In this document: piece by piece, positions 33,560 through 42,768 of the stretch
How the letters are laid out: every line of letters starts with the position of its first letter
Position numbering within the stretch: position 1 is the stretch's first letter
Origin: Onthovicinus sp900555545
Lineage (GTDB): Bacteria > Bacillota > Clostridia > Oscillospirales > Acutalibacteraceae
Assembly (NCBI GenBank): GCA_949296915.1
Contig: CASFPX010000001.1
Location: 186,001-250,000 of the forward strand
Reading direction: 5' to 3'
DNA: 64,000 nt
Program-made: the position numbers and the translations under genes
Notes under the pieces: model-generated
Databases searched by the model: none
The model's input: only the letters and a program-made list of their open reading frames with translations
Told to the model about the DNA's origin: nothing

Positions 33560-34353
33560 TAATATCCCTCCGGCTTCCGACGGCTGGCGGAGGTCAGGAT
33601 CTCCCCCAGTTCATGCGCACGCTCTGCCGGATCTGCATAAAAAATGGCATAGGGCTGTGTTCCATCCAGGGCCTTGCGGCAGTATTGGATAAAATCTTCA
33701 TAGGTGCGATCCTCACCGCGGTCACTGTCGAGTGCGGTAATTTTGCCCCCGCGGATGACACACACGGGGAAAGATTTCGTCACCTGGAGCGTGAGCAGCC
33801 GGAGCGCCTCAAAAATCCCGCTGGAGAATACCCCCTTCATACTGAAGGTGGTTACATACAACTCCGTCTGATTAAAGCTTTCCTTGAGGAATTCAAGCAC
33901 CTCGGTGCCGGTTGCACCCGCCATGATTTTTTCGGATGCACGGAGCACCGGTAGACCGTAGCCGATGGAATAACTGCCCGAATCGACCACGTCGATCGCC
34001 ATTACCTCGCGGGCGTCCGGCACCTGCTCAAAAAACATCTCACGCGCTTCACAGGCCGCGCGGTAAATCCCGGAGAACTGTTCCGCCGGTGTGACGACGA
34101 TCACGCGGTGGTATTGATGGGCGAAAGCCAGCTTAAAGCGATCCAGATATACGGCCGCCGGGATGTGCCCTACCCGCAGCTTTTTGTTCTCCCGCAGCAG
34201 GGCGAGCAGATCCTCGCCGGGGCGGTCAATGTTTTCGAGAATTGGGATGGAGTCGTCGTACACAGGGGCGGGGATCAGCTCCAGCTCGTAGTCGCCGGTC
34301 GCATCCGCCGGGATGTCCGACAGGGTGTCCGTGATCATTCTGATTTTTTCCAT
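33484..34353 (-). CDS. DegV family fatty acid-binding protein
   Basis: A 289-residue protein. RMITDTLSDIPAD at the start, VVDSGSYSIGYGLPVL in the middle and the C-terminal lipid-binding domain (FPVCVIRGGKITALDSDRG) identify DegV. Such proteins bind one fatty acid; in Firmicutes the FakB members present it to the FakA kinase. ATG 34353 follows AAAAGGAG. It is 41 bases downstream of trmL on the same strand, so cotranscription is likely. No fakA is in the window. Confidence 0.9.
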   Translation of the reverse strand: MEKIRMITDTLSDIPADATGDYELELIPAPVYDDSIPILENIDRPGEDLLALLRENKKLRVGHIPAAVYLDRFKLAFAHQYHRVIVVTPAEQFSGIYRAACEAREMFFEQVPDAREVMAIDVVDSGSYSIGYGLPVLRASEKIMAGATGTEVLEFLKESFNQTELYVTTFSMKGVFSSGIFEALRLLTLQVTKSFPVCVIRGGKITALDSDRGEDRTYEDFIQYCRKALDGTQPYAIFYADPAERAHELGEILTSASRRKPEGYYQVSAATAVSLGTDCIGMAKFGPLA

Positions 34354-34394
34354 AGTTGATCTCCTTTTGTCAATACGTCCTTGGCTCCGGCTGT

Positions 34395-34892
34395 TTATTC
34401 CCACCGCAGGCGGTGGAGTTCTCCGGCACATTGCAGCTGTGGAAAATCCCATTGCCGCAGTGCCTCATATACGCCGATGGCCACACTGTTGGACAGATTC
34501 AGGCTGCGCGCCTCACTGATCATGGGGATTCGCACACAGGCGTCGGGATTGGCCTTGAGCAATTCCTCCGGCAGGCCGCGTGTCTCCTTGCCAAATACAA
34601 GATAGGCGTTGTCAGGGTAGACGACGTCGGAGTATTTCCTGCGCGCCTTGGTGGAAAAATAGTAAAAAGGCCCGTCGTTCCTCGCGAAAAAGTCGTCCAA
34701 ATCCTTATAATAGGTTATGTCGAGCAGATGCCAATAATCCAGGCCGGCACGTTTTAATTTTTTGTCGTCCACCTTGAATCCCATCGGCTCTACCAGATGC
34801 AGCCGCGCACCGGTTGCGGCGCACGTGCGTGCCACATTGCCCGTGTTCTGCGGGATCTCCGGCTCGACCATCACGATGTTCAGGCTTGCCAT
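34395..34892 (-). CDS. trmL: tRNA (cytidine(34)-2'-O)-methyltransferase
   Basis: A 165-residue SPOUT methyltransferase that modifies the wobble base of leucine tRNAs. IVMVEPEIPQNTGNVARTCA, LHLVEPMGF, YLVFGKETRGLPEELL and IPMISEARSLNLSNSVAIGV are the conserved TrmL/YibK blocks; the last forms the AdoMet knot. Normal length. The ribosome site GGGGGAGG precedes the ATG. First gene of a two-gene unit with degV. Confidence 0.95.
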   Translation of the reverse strand: MASLNIVMVEPEIPQNTGNVARTCAATGARLHLVEPMGFKVDDKKLKRAGLDYWHLLDITYYKDLDDFFARNDGPFYYFSTKARRKYSDVVYPDNAYLVFGKETRGLPEELLKANPDACVRIPMISEARSLNLSNSVAIGVYEALRQWDFPQLQCAGELHRLRWE

Positions 34893-35088
34893 ATATGTCC
34901 TCCCCCATACTGTACCATTATTTTATGAATGGATTCTTACAAAATTTTCAAAAATTATTTATCCGCTATTAGTATATCATGAAACCGGTCCGTTTTCAAA
35001 AAGAATGGAAAACTTTTACGCGCTTGATATCCTTATTTGCGGGGTAAACTAAGGGCGCAGGCGCATATGGAACAGGAGGAATCGATTC

Positions 35089-35277
35089 ATGAACCACAAT
35101 ACGGGAAAAGCCGCCAAGGCGATCGGCATCTCCATGGCTGCCATCGGTGCGGCGGCCGCCATCGGCGGGACGATGATGAGCGGTAATTCCACCATGTCCC
35201 GCGCAAAGAAATCGGCCGGAAAAATGGCTAAGACGGTCAGTGGGCTGATCGACGACGTGCGGTATATGATGAAATAG
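35089..35277 (+). CDS. 62-residue Ala/Gly/Met-rich small protein
   Basis: A short protein of unknown function: a hydrophobic Ala-rich stretch (about 10-30, AIGISMAAIGAAAAIGGTMM) and a basic second half (RAKKSAGKMAKTVSGLIDDV). AGGAGG precedes the ATG. It lies ahead of the PdaA-like deacetylase gene, 49 bases apart and same strand. The upstream sequence 35042-35051 fits the forespore sigma-F -10 pattern GGnnAnAnTR, so a sporulation link is possible. Similar short proteins occur in Clostridia but I cannot name a family. Confidence 0.7.
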   Translation: MNHNTGKAAKAIGISMAAIGAAAAIGGTMMSGNSTMSRAKKSAGKMAKTVSGLIDDVRYMMK

Positions 35278-35326
35278 GCATTGTGCCGGCGCGCGGGACG
35301 CCGCGCGCTACATAGAACGGAAAGGG

Positions 35327-36310
35327 ATGGTGAACCGTATGGGGAAGAGAATCATTGCGCTGCTGATGGCCGGTGCGCTGTCAGTCTCTCTGTGTGCATG
35401 TGGGAACAGTGAGGTGGCTGAGCCGCAGCGAACCGTTCCCCCGGAGGAACCCACACAGACGGAGAGCGCCGGCGTCACGATGCTTGACGAGCCGGTTCAG
35501 GCACAGCCGGGGAAAGTGCTGCGCGGGGAGGATACGGGGAACACGAATACGTACACCGGATATGAGCCTCTGCCGGAGGTCACGCTTGCGGTGGAGGATC
35601 CGGAGAATACGGCCGGTCTCTCCACCAAAAAGATTGCGCACAGCTATGGTGTGGCCAAAAATGGGGAGGCGGCACAGACCTCGCGGGACAATCAGCAGAT
35701 CTATGCCAAATACGGTGGTTTCACGCTGGACACCAGCGGGGAAAAAACCATCTACCTGACCTTTGACTGTGGGTATGAGAACGGCTATACGGAAAAGATT
35801 CTCGACGTGCTGAAGGAGAAGCAAGTACCGGCGGCATTTTTTGTCACACGCCCGTATATCGAGAGCAGCCCGGAGATCGTAGCCCGCATGATCCGTGAGG
35901 GACACATTGTCGGCAATCACTCGGATAAGCACCCTGACTTTTCAACCATTGGCCGGTCGCGTATGGCACAGGAGATCCAGAGCGTGGATAATCTGCTGCG
36001 TACCAAGTTCGGCTACTCCGCACCGTACTTCCGCTTCCCGGAGGGGGCGTGCTCAGACTCCGCGCTGGAGCTTGTGCAGTCCGTCGGGTACAGGAGCGTG
36101 TTCTGGTCCTCGGCCTATGCCGATTGGGATCCGGACAATCAGAAGGGAGCGGACTACGCCTATGAGACGGTGATGGCGCGCCTGCACCCCGGATGTGTGC
36201 AGCTGCTGCACGCCGTATCCAAGGATAATTCGGAGGCACTCGGCCGCATTATCGATGAGGCACGGGCGCAGGGATACACGTTTAAGAGCCTGGAGGCATT
36301 CCCCGTGTGA
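35327..36310 (+). CDS. PdaA-like delta-lactam-biosynthetic polysaccharide deacetylase, lipoprotein signal
   Basis: A 327-residue exported deacetylase. The signal ends in lipobox LCAC (MGKRIIALLMAGALSVSL). A 110-residue linker follows, then a NodB domain: YLTFDCGYENGYTEKIL (metal Asp), GNHSDKHPDFS (two His), FRFPEGACSD and VQLLHAVS. The phrase TFDCGYENGYT marks the PdaA group, which removes acetyl from muramic acid so that spore cortex delta-lactam can form. Thus a spore-forming lineage is suggested. The start may be 35327 or 35339; ribosome site spacing is poor for both. Confidence 0.9.
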   Translation: MVNRMGKRIIALLMAGALSVSLCACGNSEVAEPQRTVPPEEPTQTESAGVTMLDEPVQAQPGKVLRGEDTGNTNTYTGYEPLPEVTLAVEDPENTAGLSTKKIAHSYGVAKNGEAAQTSRDNQQIYAKYGGFTLDTSGEKTIYLTFDCGYENGYTEKILDVLKEKQVPAAFFVTRPYIESSPEIVARMIREGHIVGNHSDKHPDFSTIGRSRMAQEIQSVDNLLRTKFGYSAPYFRFPEGACSDSALELVQSVGYRSVFWSSAYADWDPDNQKGADYAYETVMARLHPGCVQLLHAVSKDNSEALGRIIDEARAQGYTFKSLEAFPV

Positions 36311-36329
36311 ATCCCCATTTCAGACCTGT

Positions 36330-36365
36330 AAAAATAATGCGCCGGCTGCAGCTGCGGCCGGCGCA
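36330..36365 (-). terminator. terminator of the GH20 operon
   Basis: TGCGCCGGC (36338-36346) pairs with GCCGGCGCA (36357-36365). Leftward it is followed by TTATTTTTA. It also lies after the end of the deacetylase gene. Confidence 0.8.
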
Positions 36366-36373
36366 CATATTAT

Positions 36374-38005
36374 CTACTGCTGTTTCCCGTTTTTTCTGTA
36401 CGCGCGGTTGCGGTGCATCTCCACATGTTGGTCGCAGGTGTAGAACATCCGCCAGGTCCGCAATCTTTGGATCGGATTTTTTGGCATTGTCACTTCGTCC
36501 ACGGCGTAATTGACGCCAAGCTGAGCGAGCGCCTGCTCCTCGTGGTGCATCCGCGCCATAAAATCCGCAAAATCTCGGCCCTCCCTGGGGGTCCAGCTGA
36601 CCTCAGCCAGCGCCTCCATGCGCGGATGGGTGTTTAGGTCGAGCTTTTCCTGCTCACCGATGAACTCCGTCCACAGCTCCCCCTCTACGCCGAGGATGCG
36701 GTCCTGTGCCTCGGGCTTGACGCCGACCTTCTCCGGCTCGAACTTATAGGTGTTGGGCAGCGGATACTGCGCATAGTACATATCAAAGTAAAACGCCTGG
36801 TGCTTGGACAGGATCATCTCGCCACCGTTGTTTACATATTTTTCAGCGTACCGGTCGCGCTGGGGCGTCCAGTACTGGCCGATGACAGATTTGTCCAGGT
36901 TGTTGGCCTTGAGCGCCTCGTTCCAGACAATCAGGCGCTTGCCCTTTTGCTTGAGGTGTTCGGCCACACGATTGTTAAAGTAGCCCTGGAGCTCATCCAC
37001 GCTCTTGAGCCCGTTCTCCGCCATGCGCTTCCGGCATTCGGGGCACTTTTTCCACTCGTCCTTGGGAGCCTCATCCCCGCCGATGTGAAAATAGGGCGCA
37101 GGGAATAGCTCTGCCAGCTCGTCCAGCACATTGAAGATGAATTCGTATGTCGTCTCCTTGCCGGCGCAGGCGGAGCGGTTCCAGTCCGGCCAATTCATGT
37201 GCCTGGGTACAAAGCCGCCGAAGAACCAGTGCACTTCGCACGGGATTTCGCGGCAGCCCAGCCAGTTGTAGGCCGCCATCGCCGCTGCGAAATGGGCGGG
37301 CATATCCACCTCCGGCACAACCATGATGTTGCGCTCATCAGCATAGCGGACGATCTCGCGGATCTCCCCCTGCGTATAGAATCCGCCGTAGGGCTTACCC
37401 TCCATATCCAGTGATTTCCAGCCGTGGATCTCGGTGTCCTTGCGCTTGGAACCGATCTCCGTGAGCAGCGGATATTTTTTGATCTCAATGCGCCAGCCCT
37501 GATCGTCCGTCAGGTGCCAGTGGAACACATTGATTTTGTTGCGGAACATCAGATCCAGATAGCGCTTGACGGCCGCCACATCCCAAAAGTGGCGGGAGGA
37601 ATCGAGCATCATGCCGCGCCACTTGTAACGGGGGGCATCCTCAATCTCACAGCAGGGGGCTGTGAGACTTTCCACACCTGTGTGGAGATCCGCGTCAAAC
37701 AGCTGGCGCAGCGTCTGCATGGCGTAGAGGACGCCGCCGCGGTCCGACGCATAGGCCGTAATGGCATCTGCCGCCACGCTCAACCTGTAGCCGTCTGCGG
37801 GGAGCGTTTCATCCTTCAAAAACTTGACAGCGGCATCGTCCTGTGCACAGACGGCAGGCGGCGTTTGCAGCGACTTGCCAATCAGGCTGGTAAAGAACGG
37901 TTCCTGTGCCGCGAATGCCCCGTCCATATAGTAACCGGTAGATGCATTCAAGGTGAACCGGCCGGATTTTTCAATTGCCTTTTTGGGCTTTGGGATAATG
38001 TTCAT
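36374..38005 (-). CDS. glycoside hydrolase family 20 beta-N-acetylhexosaminidase (copy 1)
   Basis: A 543-residue enzyme that cleaves terminal N-acetylglucosamine or N-acetylgalactosamine. An N-terminal GH20b domain (about 1-115) precedes the barrel. NVFHWHLTDDQGWRIEIKKY and FHIGGDEAPKDEW contain the Asp-Glu catalytic pair used in substrate-assisted catalysis. No signal peptide, so it acts inside the cell on imported sugars. It is 32 bases downstream of a second GH20 gene. A kinase related to N-acetylhexosamine 1-kinase lies at 46549, hinting at use of mucin or chitin-type sugars. Confidence 0.95.
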   Translation of the reverse strand: MNIIPKPKKAIEKSGRFTLNASTGYYMDGAFAAQEPFFTSLIGKSLQTPPAVCAQDDAAVKFLKDETLPADGYRLSVAADAITAYASDRGGVLYAMQTLRQLFDADLHTGVESLTAPCCEIEDAPRYKWRGMMLDSSRHFWDVAAVKRYLDLMFRNKINVFHWHLTDDQGWRIEIKKYPLLTEIGSKRKDTEIHGWKSLDMEGKPYGGFYTQGEIREIVRYADERNIMVVPEVDMPAHFAAAMAAYNWLGCREIPCEVHWFFGGFVPRHMNWPDWNRSACAGKETTYEFIFNVLDELAELFPAPYFHIGGDEAPKDEWKKCPECRKRMAENGLKSVDELQGYFNNRVAEHLKQKGKRLIVWNEALKANNLDKSVIGQYWTPQRDRYAEKYVNNGGEMILSKHQAFYFDMYYAQYPLPNTYKFEPEKVGVKPEAQDRILGVEGELWTEFIGEQEKLDLNTHPRMEALAEVSWTPREGRDFADFMARMHHEEQALAQLGVNYAVDEVTMPKNPIQRLRTWRMFYTCDQHVEMHRNRAYRKNGKQQ

Positions 38006-38037
38006 GGTGCTTCCTTCCTTTATTATGTAAAATCTAA

Positions 38038-39645
38038 TTATCGCGACTGGTTATCGTGATCGGAATGACCTTTTGCGGCCATTCGGGCAACCCGCGCGTC
38101 GTCAATCAGGTTGTGCAGGCCCTGCCAATGAAGTTGGCGCCGGTTAAACCAGAGGGAATACCCCTTTGCACGGAGTTTAGCGGGCATATACTGCTTTTCC
38201 GTGGCCGCGTGGCGCACCCCGTAGAGTGCCAGCAGCTGGTAGAATGGATCCAGCGCAGCGCAAAAACGCGCATAATTTTTGGCGTCTGCCGGAGTCCATC
38301 CACTCTCTGCAATGGCACACAGGCGGGGGAACGTACAGTATTCCGCCTTTTTCATATTGAGCACATACTCCGTCCACAGCGGCCCCTCCACCCCTAACAG
38401 GCTTTGGGCTGCCTTTTCGGACAGGCCGTCCGGAATGGGATCAAAATCATAAGTCTGCCGCAGGTTGTTCCACCCGTAGGGCAGATCCAGATAATACGGG
38501 AATGCGCTTGACTGAACCGCCGCCCGCCCGTTTTCCATCTCACGGTTAAAAGTACCAACGGTTTTGGGCCCCATGCCACAGAGCTGATAGCCGATGGAGC
38601 GGTTGAGCAGATCCTTGGGCGGGATGCCGTCCCAGCTCCACATCAGGGTGCGAATGCCCTTTTGCGCCAGATAATTGTCCACGCGGGACATGAACCAGAG
38701 CTGCAAGTCGTCCTCTGTTTCGAGGCCGAGCTCCCGCATTTTCTGCTGGCAGCGGGGGCACAGCTGCCAGCGCATTTTTACAGCCTCATCCCCGCCCAGG
38801 TGGATCCAGCCGTCCGGGAATAGCTCCGCCACCTCGTCCAGCACGTTGAAGAGAAACTGGAATGTGCTCTCCTTGCCCGCACATAAAATATCGTGCTTAA
38901 CACCCCAGTGGGTGGCCACCGGAAGCTTCCGGTCAAAGCACGACAGTTCCGGATAGCATGCGATGGCCGCCTGCATGTGTCCGGGCAGGTCAATTTCCGG
39001 AATCACTCGGATGAACAAGCTGTGCGCATACCGGACGATCTCTCGGATCTCCTCCTGCGTATAAAAGCCGCCGTGCGGACGCAGGCCGAAGTTTGTGTGG
39101 CTGCGGCGGGAGCCGTACTCCGTCAGGAGCGGGTACTTTTTGATCTCAATGCGCCAGCCCTGATCCTCCGTCAAATGCCAGTGAAAAGTATTAAGCTTTT
39201 GCAGCGCCATCCAGTCCAGGAATCGTTTAATCTTTTCCACTGGATAGTAATAACGCCCCGTATCCAGCATAAACCCACGGAATGGAAAACGCGGCCTGTC
39301 CGCTATGCGCAGGGCGGCGATCTGCCCGCCATCGCTCTGGAGGATCAGCTGCTTGAGCGTCTGTAAGGCATAAAAGGCGCCGCACGGCCCAGAGGAATCA
39401 ATCTGAACCTGGCCACTGTGGATTTCCAGTGTGTAGCTTTCATCGGTTGGGTCTTTGCCCGTCCGGATCTGAATATTATCTGTGCCGGAGGGAATATGGC
39501 TGAGCGATAGAAATCGCCTGAAGTCTGCCAACAGGCATGGATCCGTGCCGTCAATGGCAAGGCCGAGGCCCGATGCACAGTCAAGCCCTGCCCCTTCTAA
39601 AATGGTGAGCCCGGCTGGCTGTGGGATGATTTTGTAGCTGTACAT
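38038..39645 (-). CDS. glycoside hydrolase family 20 beta-N-acetylhexosaminidase (copy 2)
   Basis: A 535-residue paralogue of the next gene. The GH20b domain (PQPAGLTILEGAG) and barrel are complete: FHWHLTEDQGWRIEIKKYPL and WIHLGGDEAVKMRW with the catalytic Asp-Glu. The C-terminal tail differs from copy 1 (SLWFNRRQLHWQGL). ATG 39645 follows GAGAGG; the frame is open to 39741 but that part overlaps promoter sequence. First gene of the GH20 operon. The difference between copies suggests different linkage preference. Confidence 0.95.
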   Translation of the reverse strand: MYSYKIIPQPAGLTILEGAGLDCASGLGLAIDGTDPCLLADFRRFLSLSHIPSGTDNIQIRTGKDPTDESYTLEIHSGQVQIDSSGPCGAFYALQTLKQLILQSDGGQIAALRIADRPRFPFRGFMLDTGRYYYPVEKIKRFLDWMALQKLNTFHWHLTEDQGWRIEIKKYPLLTEYGSRRSHTNFGLRPHGGFYTQEEIREIVRYAHSLFIRVIPEIDLPGHMQAAIACYPELSCFDRKLPVATHWGVKHDILCAGKESTFQFLFNVLDEVAELFPDGWIHLGGDEAVKMRWQLCPRCQQKMRELGLETEDDLQLWFMSRVDNYLAQKGIRTLMWSWDGIPPKDLLNRSIGYQLCGMGPKTVGTFNREMENGRAAVQSSAFPYYLDLPYGWNNLRQTYDFDPIPDGLSEKAAQSLLGVEGPLWTEYVLNMKKAEYCTFPRLCAIAESGWTPADAKNYARFCAALDPFYQLLALYGVRHAATEKQYMPAKLRAKGYSLWFNRRQLHWQGLHNLIDDARVARMAAKGHSDHDNQSR

Positions 39646-39681
39646 ATAAAACCTCTCAGTAGGGAGTAGATGGGCACCCTT

Positions 39682-39741
39682 ATTATAATCGAAAACAGAT
39701 ACTTCCGCAAGGTTGAAAGCGGAAATAAATTGTGCTATCAT
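39682..39741. promoter_or_regulatory. divergent promoters for GH20 operon and phosphoesterase
   Basis: Leftward: TTGCGG (39710-39705), 17 bases, TATAAT (39687-39682), for GH20. Rightward: TTGAAA (39713-39718), 17 bases, TATCAT (39736-39741), for the phosphoesterase at 39798. The two -35 boxes are 2 bases apart, back to back. Confidence 0.65.
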
Positions 39742-39797
39742 TAGGCAGGAAATATTGTGCGTATGCCCCTAAATTTTTATGGAAACGGGAGGCTGTC

Positions 39798-41210
39798 ATG
39801 GCTGTGAAAACTTCATTCTATGTCCTGTCGGACACCCACTATTTTTCCCCCGCTCTGATGACGCCCGGCAAGGCGTTCTTCAACCGTCAGGTGAGCGATC
39901 AGGTGCTGCTGCTTGAGAGCGGACCGATTATCGATGCGGCGTTTGATAAGCTGGCCGCCGACCGGGAGATCGACACGATCCTGCTGCATGGAGATCTGAT
40001 CAACAACGGCGAAAGGATCAACCACGTTGAATTCCGCAAAAAACTCGAAACGTTGCGCAATGCGGGCAAAAAAGTTTATATCACCACCGCAACGCACGAC
40101 TTTGCCACTGGTGCGGGGATGGATAACGGGTTTACACCGCTGAAATACCTTGGGGACACCACGGAGCCGGCGGAGGGGATGGTGCGTGAGGAGCTGCGCG
40201 AATTTTACGCGGATTACGGCTTCAATCAGGCGTACAGTATCCACGAGCCCTCTATGTCCTACGCGGTGGATCTGGGCGGCGGCGTACGGCTGCTCGCCCT
40301 CAATGATGACGGCAATGGCCGCAGCTTTTGCGGCTACTACGCGGACTGTGTGCAGTGGATCCTCGACCGCGCGCAGGAGGCACGCGAGGCCGGAGAGATG
40401 GTCATCGCCATGACGCACCACCCCGTGATAGCGCCCATCTCCGTCTATCCGATGATGAGTGAGCGCAATATGCTGGGGAACTACCGGAAAATGCAGCAGC
40501 TCTTTGCGGATGCGGGGATCCAGTTCGTCTTTACCGGCCACACGCATATGCATGATATCGCCATGGTGCGCAGCGCGAAGGGGAATCCGCTGTACGATAT
40601 TGCCACCGGCGCGCTTGTCGGCTATCCGGCTCCGATCCGCAAGGTGACCATTGCGGATGGGAAGGTTACGGTTACGACCGAGCACCCCGGCAGCTTTACC
40701 TATGCGGGGGAAACACACGATACCCTCACCTACACGCGTGACAAGGTGGACGCGCTGCTGGATGCGGCCGTTGATGCCGCCCGGGAGGATCACGAGCTGC
40801 TCAAAGTGATGGCGGATGGCTTTGGAATCCCCGGCGATCCAATCGACGAGAACGGCATGATTATTGCAATCGTGGGGAATATCCTCAACGAGGCGACCAT
40901 CGGTGAGCTGTCCACCATGCTGGGCAGTGGGGCGGATGTGACGGAGATTGCGGAAACGCCGGTCAAAGATGTGCTGAAGCGCGTATTCCGCAATCTGTTC
41001 GGCGGCAGCGAGGATATCACGCCCGATACCCCTGAATACCGCGCGATCATGGGCCTGGTGGAGGCCGCACCGGCTGCTGCATCCAACTTTGGCTTTGAGC
41101 TCGGGGCGGAGATTGTCGGAAAAATCAAAGAGATATTAAACGGTGTCCTGTATGATGCCCCCCCGGCGGACGATAACGCGGTTTTGGATGTAGAGGATCT
41201 TCGCCTGTAA
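39798..41210 (+). CDS. metallophosphoesterase with altered motif III
   Basis: A 470-residue protein: catalytic domain (1-290) plus a helical C-terminal domain (about 305-440) of unknown role. Motifs: YVLSDTHYFS, LLHGDLINNGE, MTHHPVIAP and FTGHTHMHD. Where most members have GNHD, it has TATHDF, so the metal-binding Asn is replaced by Thr. It differs from the enzyme at 4963, which has GNHDS. No signal peptide. ATG 39798 after GGGAGG. It is divergent from the GH20 operon and followed 41 bases later by galM, possibly in one transcript. Confidence 0.87.
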   Translation: MAVKTSFYVLSDTHYFSPALMTPGKAFFNRQVSDQVLLLESGPIIDAAFDKLAADREIDTILLHGDLINNGERINHVEFRKKLETLRNAGKKVYITTATHDFATGAGMDNGFTPLKYLGDTTEPAEGMVREELREFYADYGFNQAYSIHEPSMSYAVDLGGGVRLLALNDDGNGRSFCGYYADCVQWILDRAQEAREAGEMVIAMTHHPVIAPISVYPMMSERNMLGNYRKMQQLFADAGIQFVFTGHTHMHDIAMVRSAKGNPLYDIATGALVGYPAPIRKVTIADGKVTVTTEHPGSFTYAGETHDTLTYTRDKVDALLDAAVDAAREDHELLKVMADGFGIPGDPIDENGMIIAIVGNILNEATIGELSTMLGSGADVTEIAETPVKDVLKRVFRNLFGGSEDITPDTPEYRAIMGLVEAAPAAASNFGFELGAEIVGKIKEILNGVLYDAPPADDNAVLDVEDLRL

Positions 41211-41251
41211 CGGCGTCAAATTAGATATGAATAAGTCAAGGAGGAACTATT

Positions 41252-42283
41252 ATGTCTATTGTTGTCAGCAAATATGCCGAGTCCCAGGAGTATGGTACAG
41301 TCTATGCCTACGAGATCACCATGGGGGACTTTTCCGCTAAAATTCTCTCTTTTGGCGCCACCTGGCAGTCCATGACCGTCCCCGGGAGAGATGGCCGCAA
41401 ACGTGATGTGCTGCTCGGGTTTGATACGCTTGTGGGCCTCCTCGGCGGCGACTACGAAGGCATGGTCGTGGGCCGGTATGCCAACCGCCTCTCCGGTGCT
41501 GTGACGGTGAATGGGAAAAAATATGATCTTGAAAAGAACGAAAACGGTGTCACCTGCCTGCACAGCGCAAAGGAATTCTCCTTTGTCAACTGGGCGAGCC
41601 GGACGGTGGGGGAGGATACGGTGGAACTGATCCACTATAGCCCGGATGGCGCAGCTGGGTTCCCGGGCCGTGTGGAGGCTACGGTGCGCTATACCCTCAC
41701 GGCGGATGGGTCGATGCGGATTGAGTACCGGGCCGTCAGCGACAAGGACACGGTGCTGAACTTTACCAACCACGCCTACTTTAACCTGTCGGGCGGCGGA
41801 GATATCCTTCACCACACCATGAAAATCAACGCTTCCGCCTATGTGCCGGTAGACCGGCTGAATATCCCATGGGGGGAGATCCGCCCCGTTGCAGGTACGG
41901 CGTTCGACTTCCGTGCTGCGAAGCCGCTCGGGCAGGATATGCACGCGCAGGATGAGCAGATTCAAAACGCCCGCGGTTACGACCACAACTTCTGCCTGGA
42001 CGGCGAAGCCGGACAGTTGCGCGAGGCGGCAGTCCTCCGCTCGGAGGCGGACGGAATCACCATGACGGTGCTCACTGATAATCCCGGTATCCAGATGTAC
42101 ACGGGCAACTTCCTGGATATGCCCGGCAAGGGCGGCATCCACATGGGGGCCTACGCGGGTGTCGCGCTGGAGACACAGTACTATCCCGATACGCCCAACC
42201 GCTCCGAGTTCCCGCAGTGCACCTTTAAGGCTGGGGAGGCGTACCACTCTATCACGGAGTACCGCTTCTCCGTGGATGCATAA
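41252..42283 (+). CDS. galM: aldose 1-epimerase (galactose mutarotase)
   Basis: A 343-residue mutarotase converting beta- to alpha-aldoses so that kinases can use them. NRLSGAVTVNGKKYDLEKNE (substrate Arg region), FTNHAYFNLSG (catalytic His), YDHNFCLDG and VALETQYYPDTPN (catalytic Glu) are all present. AAGGAGGA precedes the ATG. It overlaps no gene; the NUDIX gene begins 14 bases later. Distinct from the LacX-like protein at 25723. Confidence 0.94.
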   Translation: MSIVVSKYAESQEYGTVYAYEITMGDFSAKILSFGATWQSMTVPGRDGRKRDVLLGFDTLVGLLGGDYEGMVVGRYANRLSGAVTVNGKKYDLEKNENGVTCLHSAKEFSFVNWASRTVGEDTVELIHYSPDGAAGFPGRVEATVRYTLTADGSMRIEYRAVSDKDTVLNFTNHAYFNLSGGGDILHHTMKINASAYVPVDRLNIPWGEIRPVAGTAFDFRAAKPLGQDMHAQDEQIQNARGYDHNFCLDGEAGQLREAAVLRSEADGITMTVLTDNPGIQMYTGNFLDMPGKGGIHMGAYAGVALETQYYPDTPNRSEFPQCTFKAGEAYHSITEYRFSVDA

Positions 42284-42297
42284 AATGGGGGATGCGT

Positions 42298-42768
42298 GTG
42301 AAGACGGACTATACCTTTGGCGTGCCTGAGCCTGGCCGCTGCTATTACGACCGGGTGGGCGCCTATCTGATCGCAATGCGCGCGGGGGCAATTGCGCTGA
42401 TCCAAACGCACAGAGGGTATTTTCTGCCTGGCGGCGGGATGGAGCCGGGTGAGAGCCCGGAGGCCTGTATCCGCAGGGAATTGCTGGAGGAGACCGGATA
42501 TGATGTAAAGCTTACCAGGCCGGCCGGCGCGGCGGATTCATATGAGCAGCACCCTGTCCTCGGTTGGTTCCACCCCATCCAGTACTACTATTTGGGTGAG
42601 CTGACGCGTCAGGTCGGTGTACCGGTGGAGGCGGATCATAAACTCGTGTGGATACCGGTTCAGGAGGCGGAAGGGCTGCTTGTTCCCCAGTGCCAGCGAT
42701 GGGCGGTCTCCAACGCGGCCGGTTCAAAAACAGCGAAAGGCGGGGATGCCCCCTGGTCAAAAAAATAA
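42298..42768 (+). CDS. NUDIX hydrolase
   Basis: A 156-residue pyrophosphohydrolase. The NUDIX box GGGMEPGESPEACIRRELLE plus ETGY is complete. The N-terminus (YTFGVPEPGRCYYDRVGAYL) is seen in NUDIX proteins of the MutT/8-oxo-type and diadenosine groups, so the substrate is open. GTG 42298 is chosen because the G run at 42287-42291 is 6 bases upstream; ATG 42292 touches it. The 3' end overlaps the VanZ-like gene in another frame, so the two are coupled. Confidence 0.87.
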   Translation: MKTDYTFGVPEPGRCYYDRVGAYLIAMRAGAIALIQTHRGYFLPGGGMEPGESPEACIRRELLEETGYDVKLTRPAGAADSYEQHPVLGWFHPIQYYYLGELTRQVGVPVEADHKLVWIPVQEAEGLLVPQCQRWAVSNAAGSKTAKGGDAPWSKK

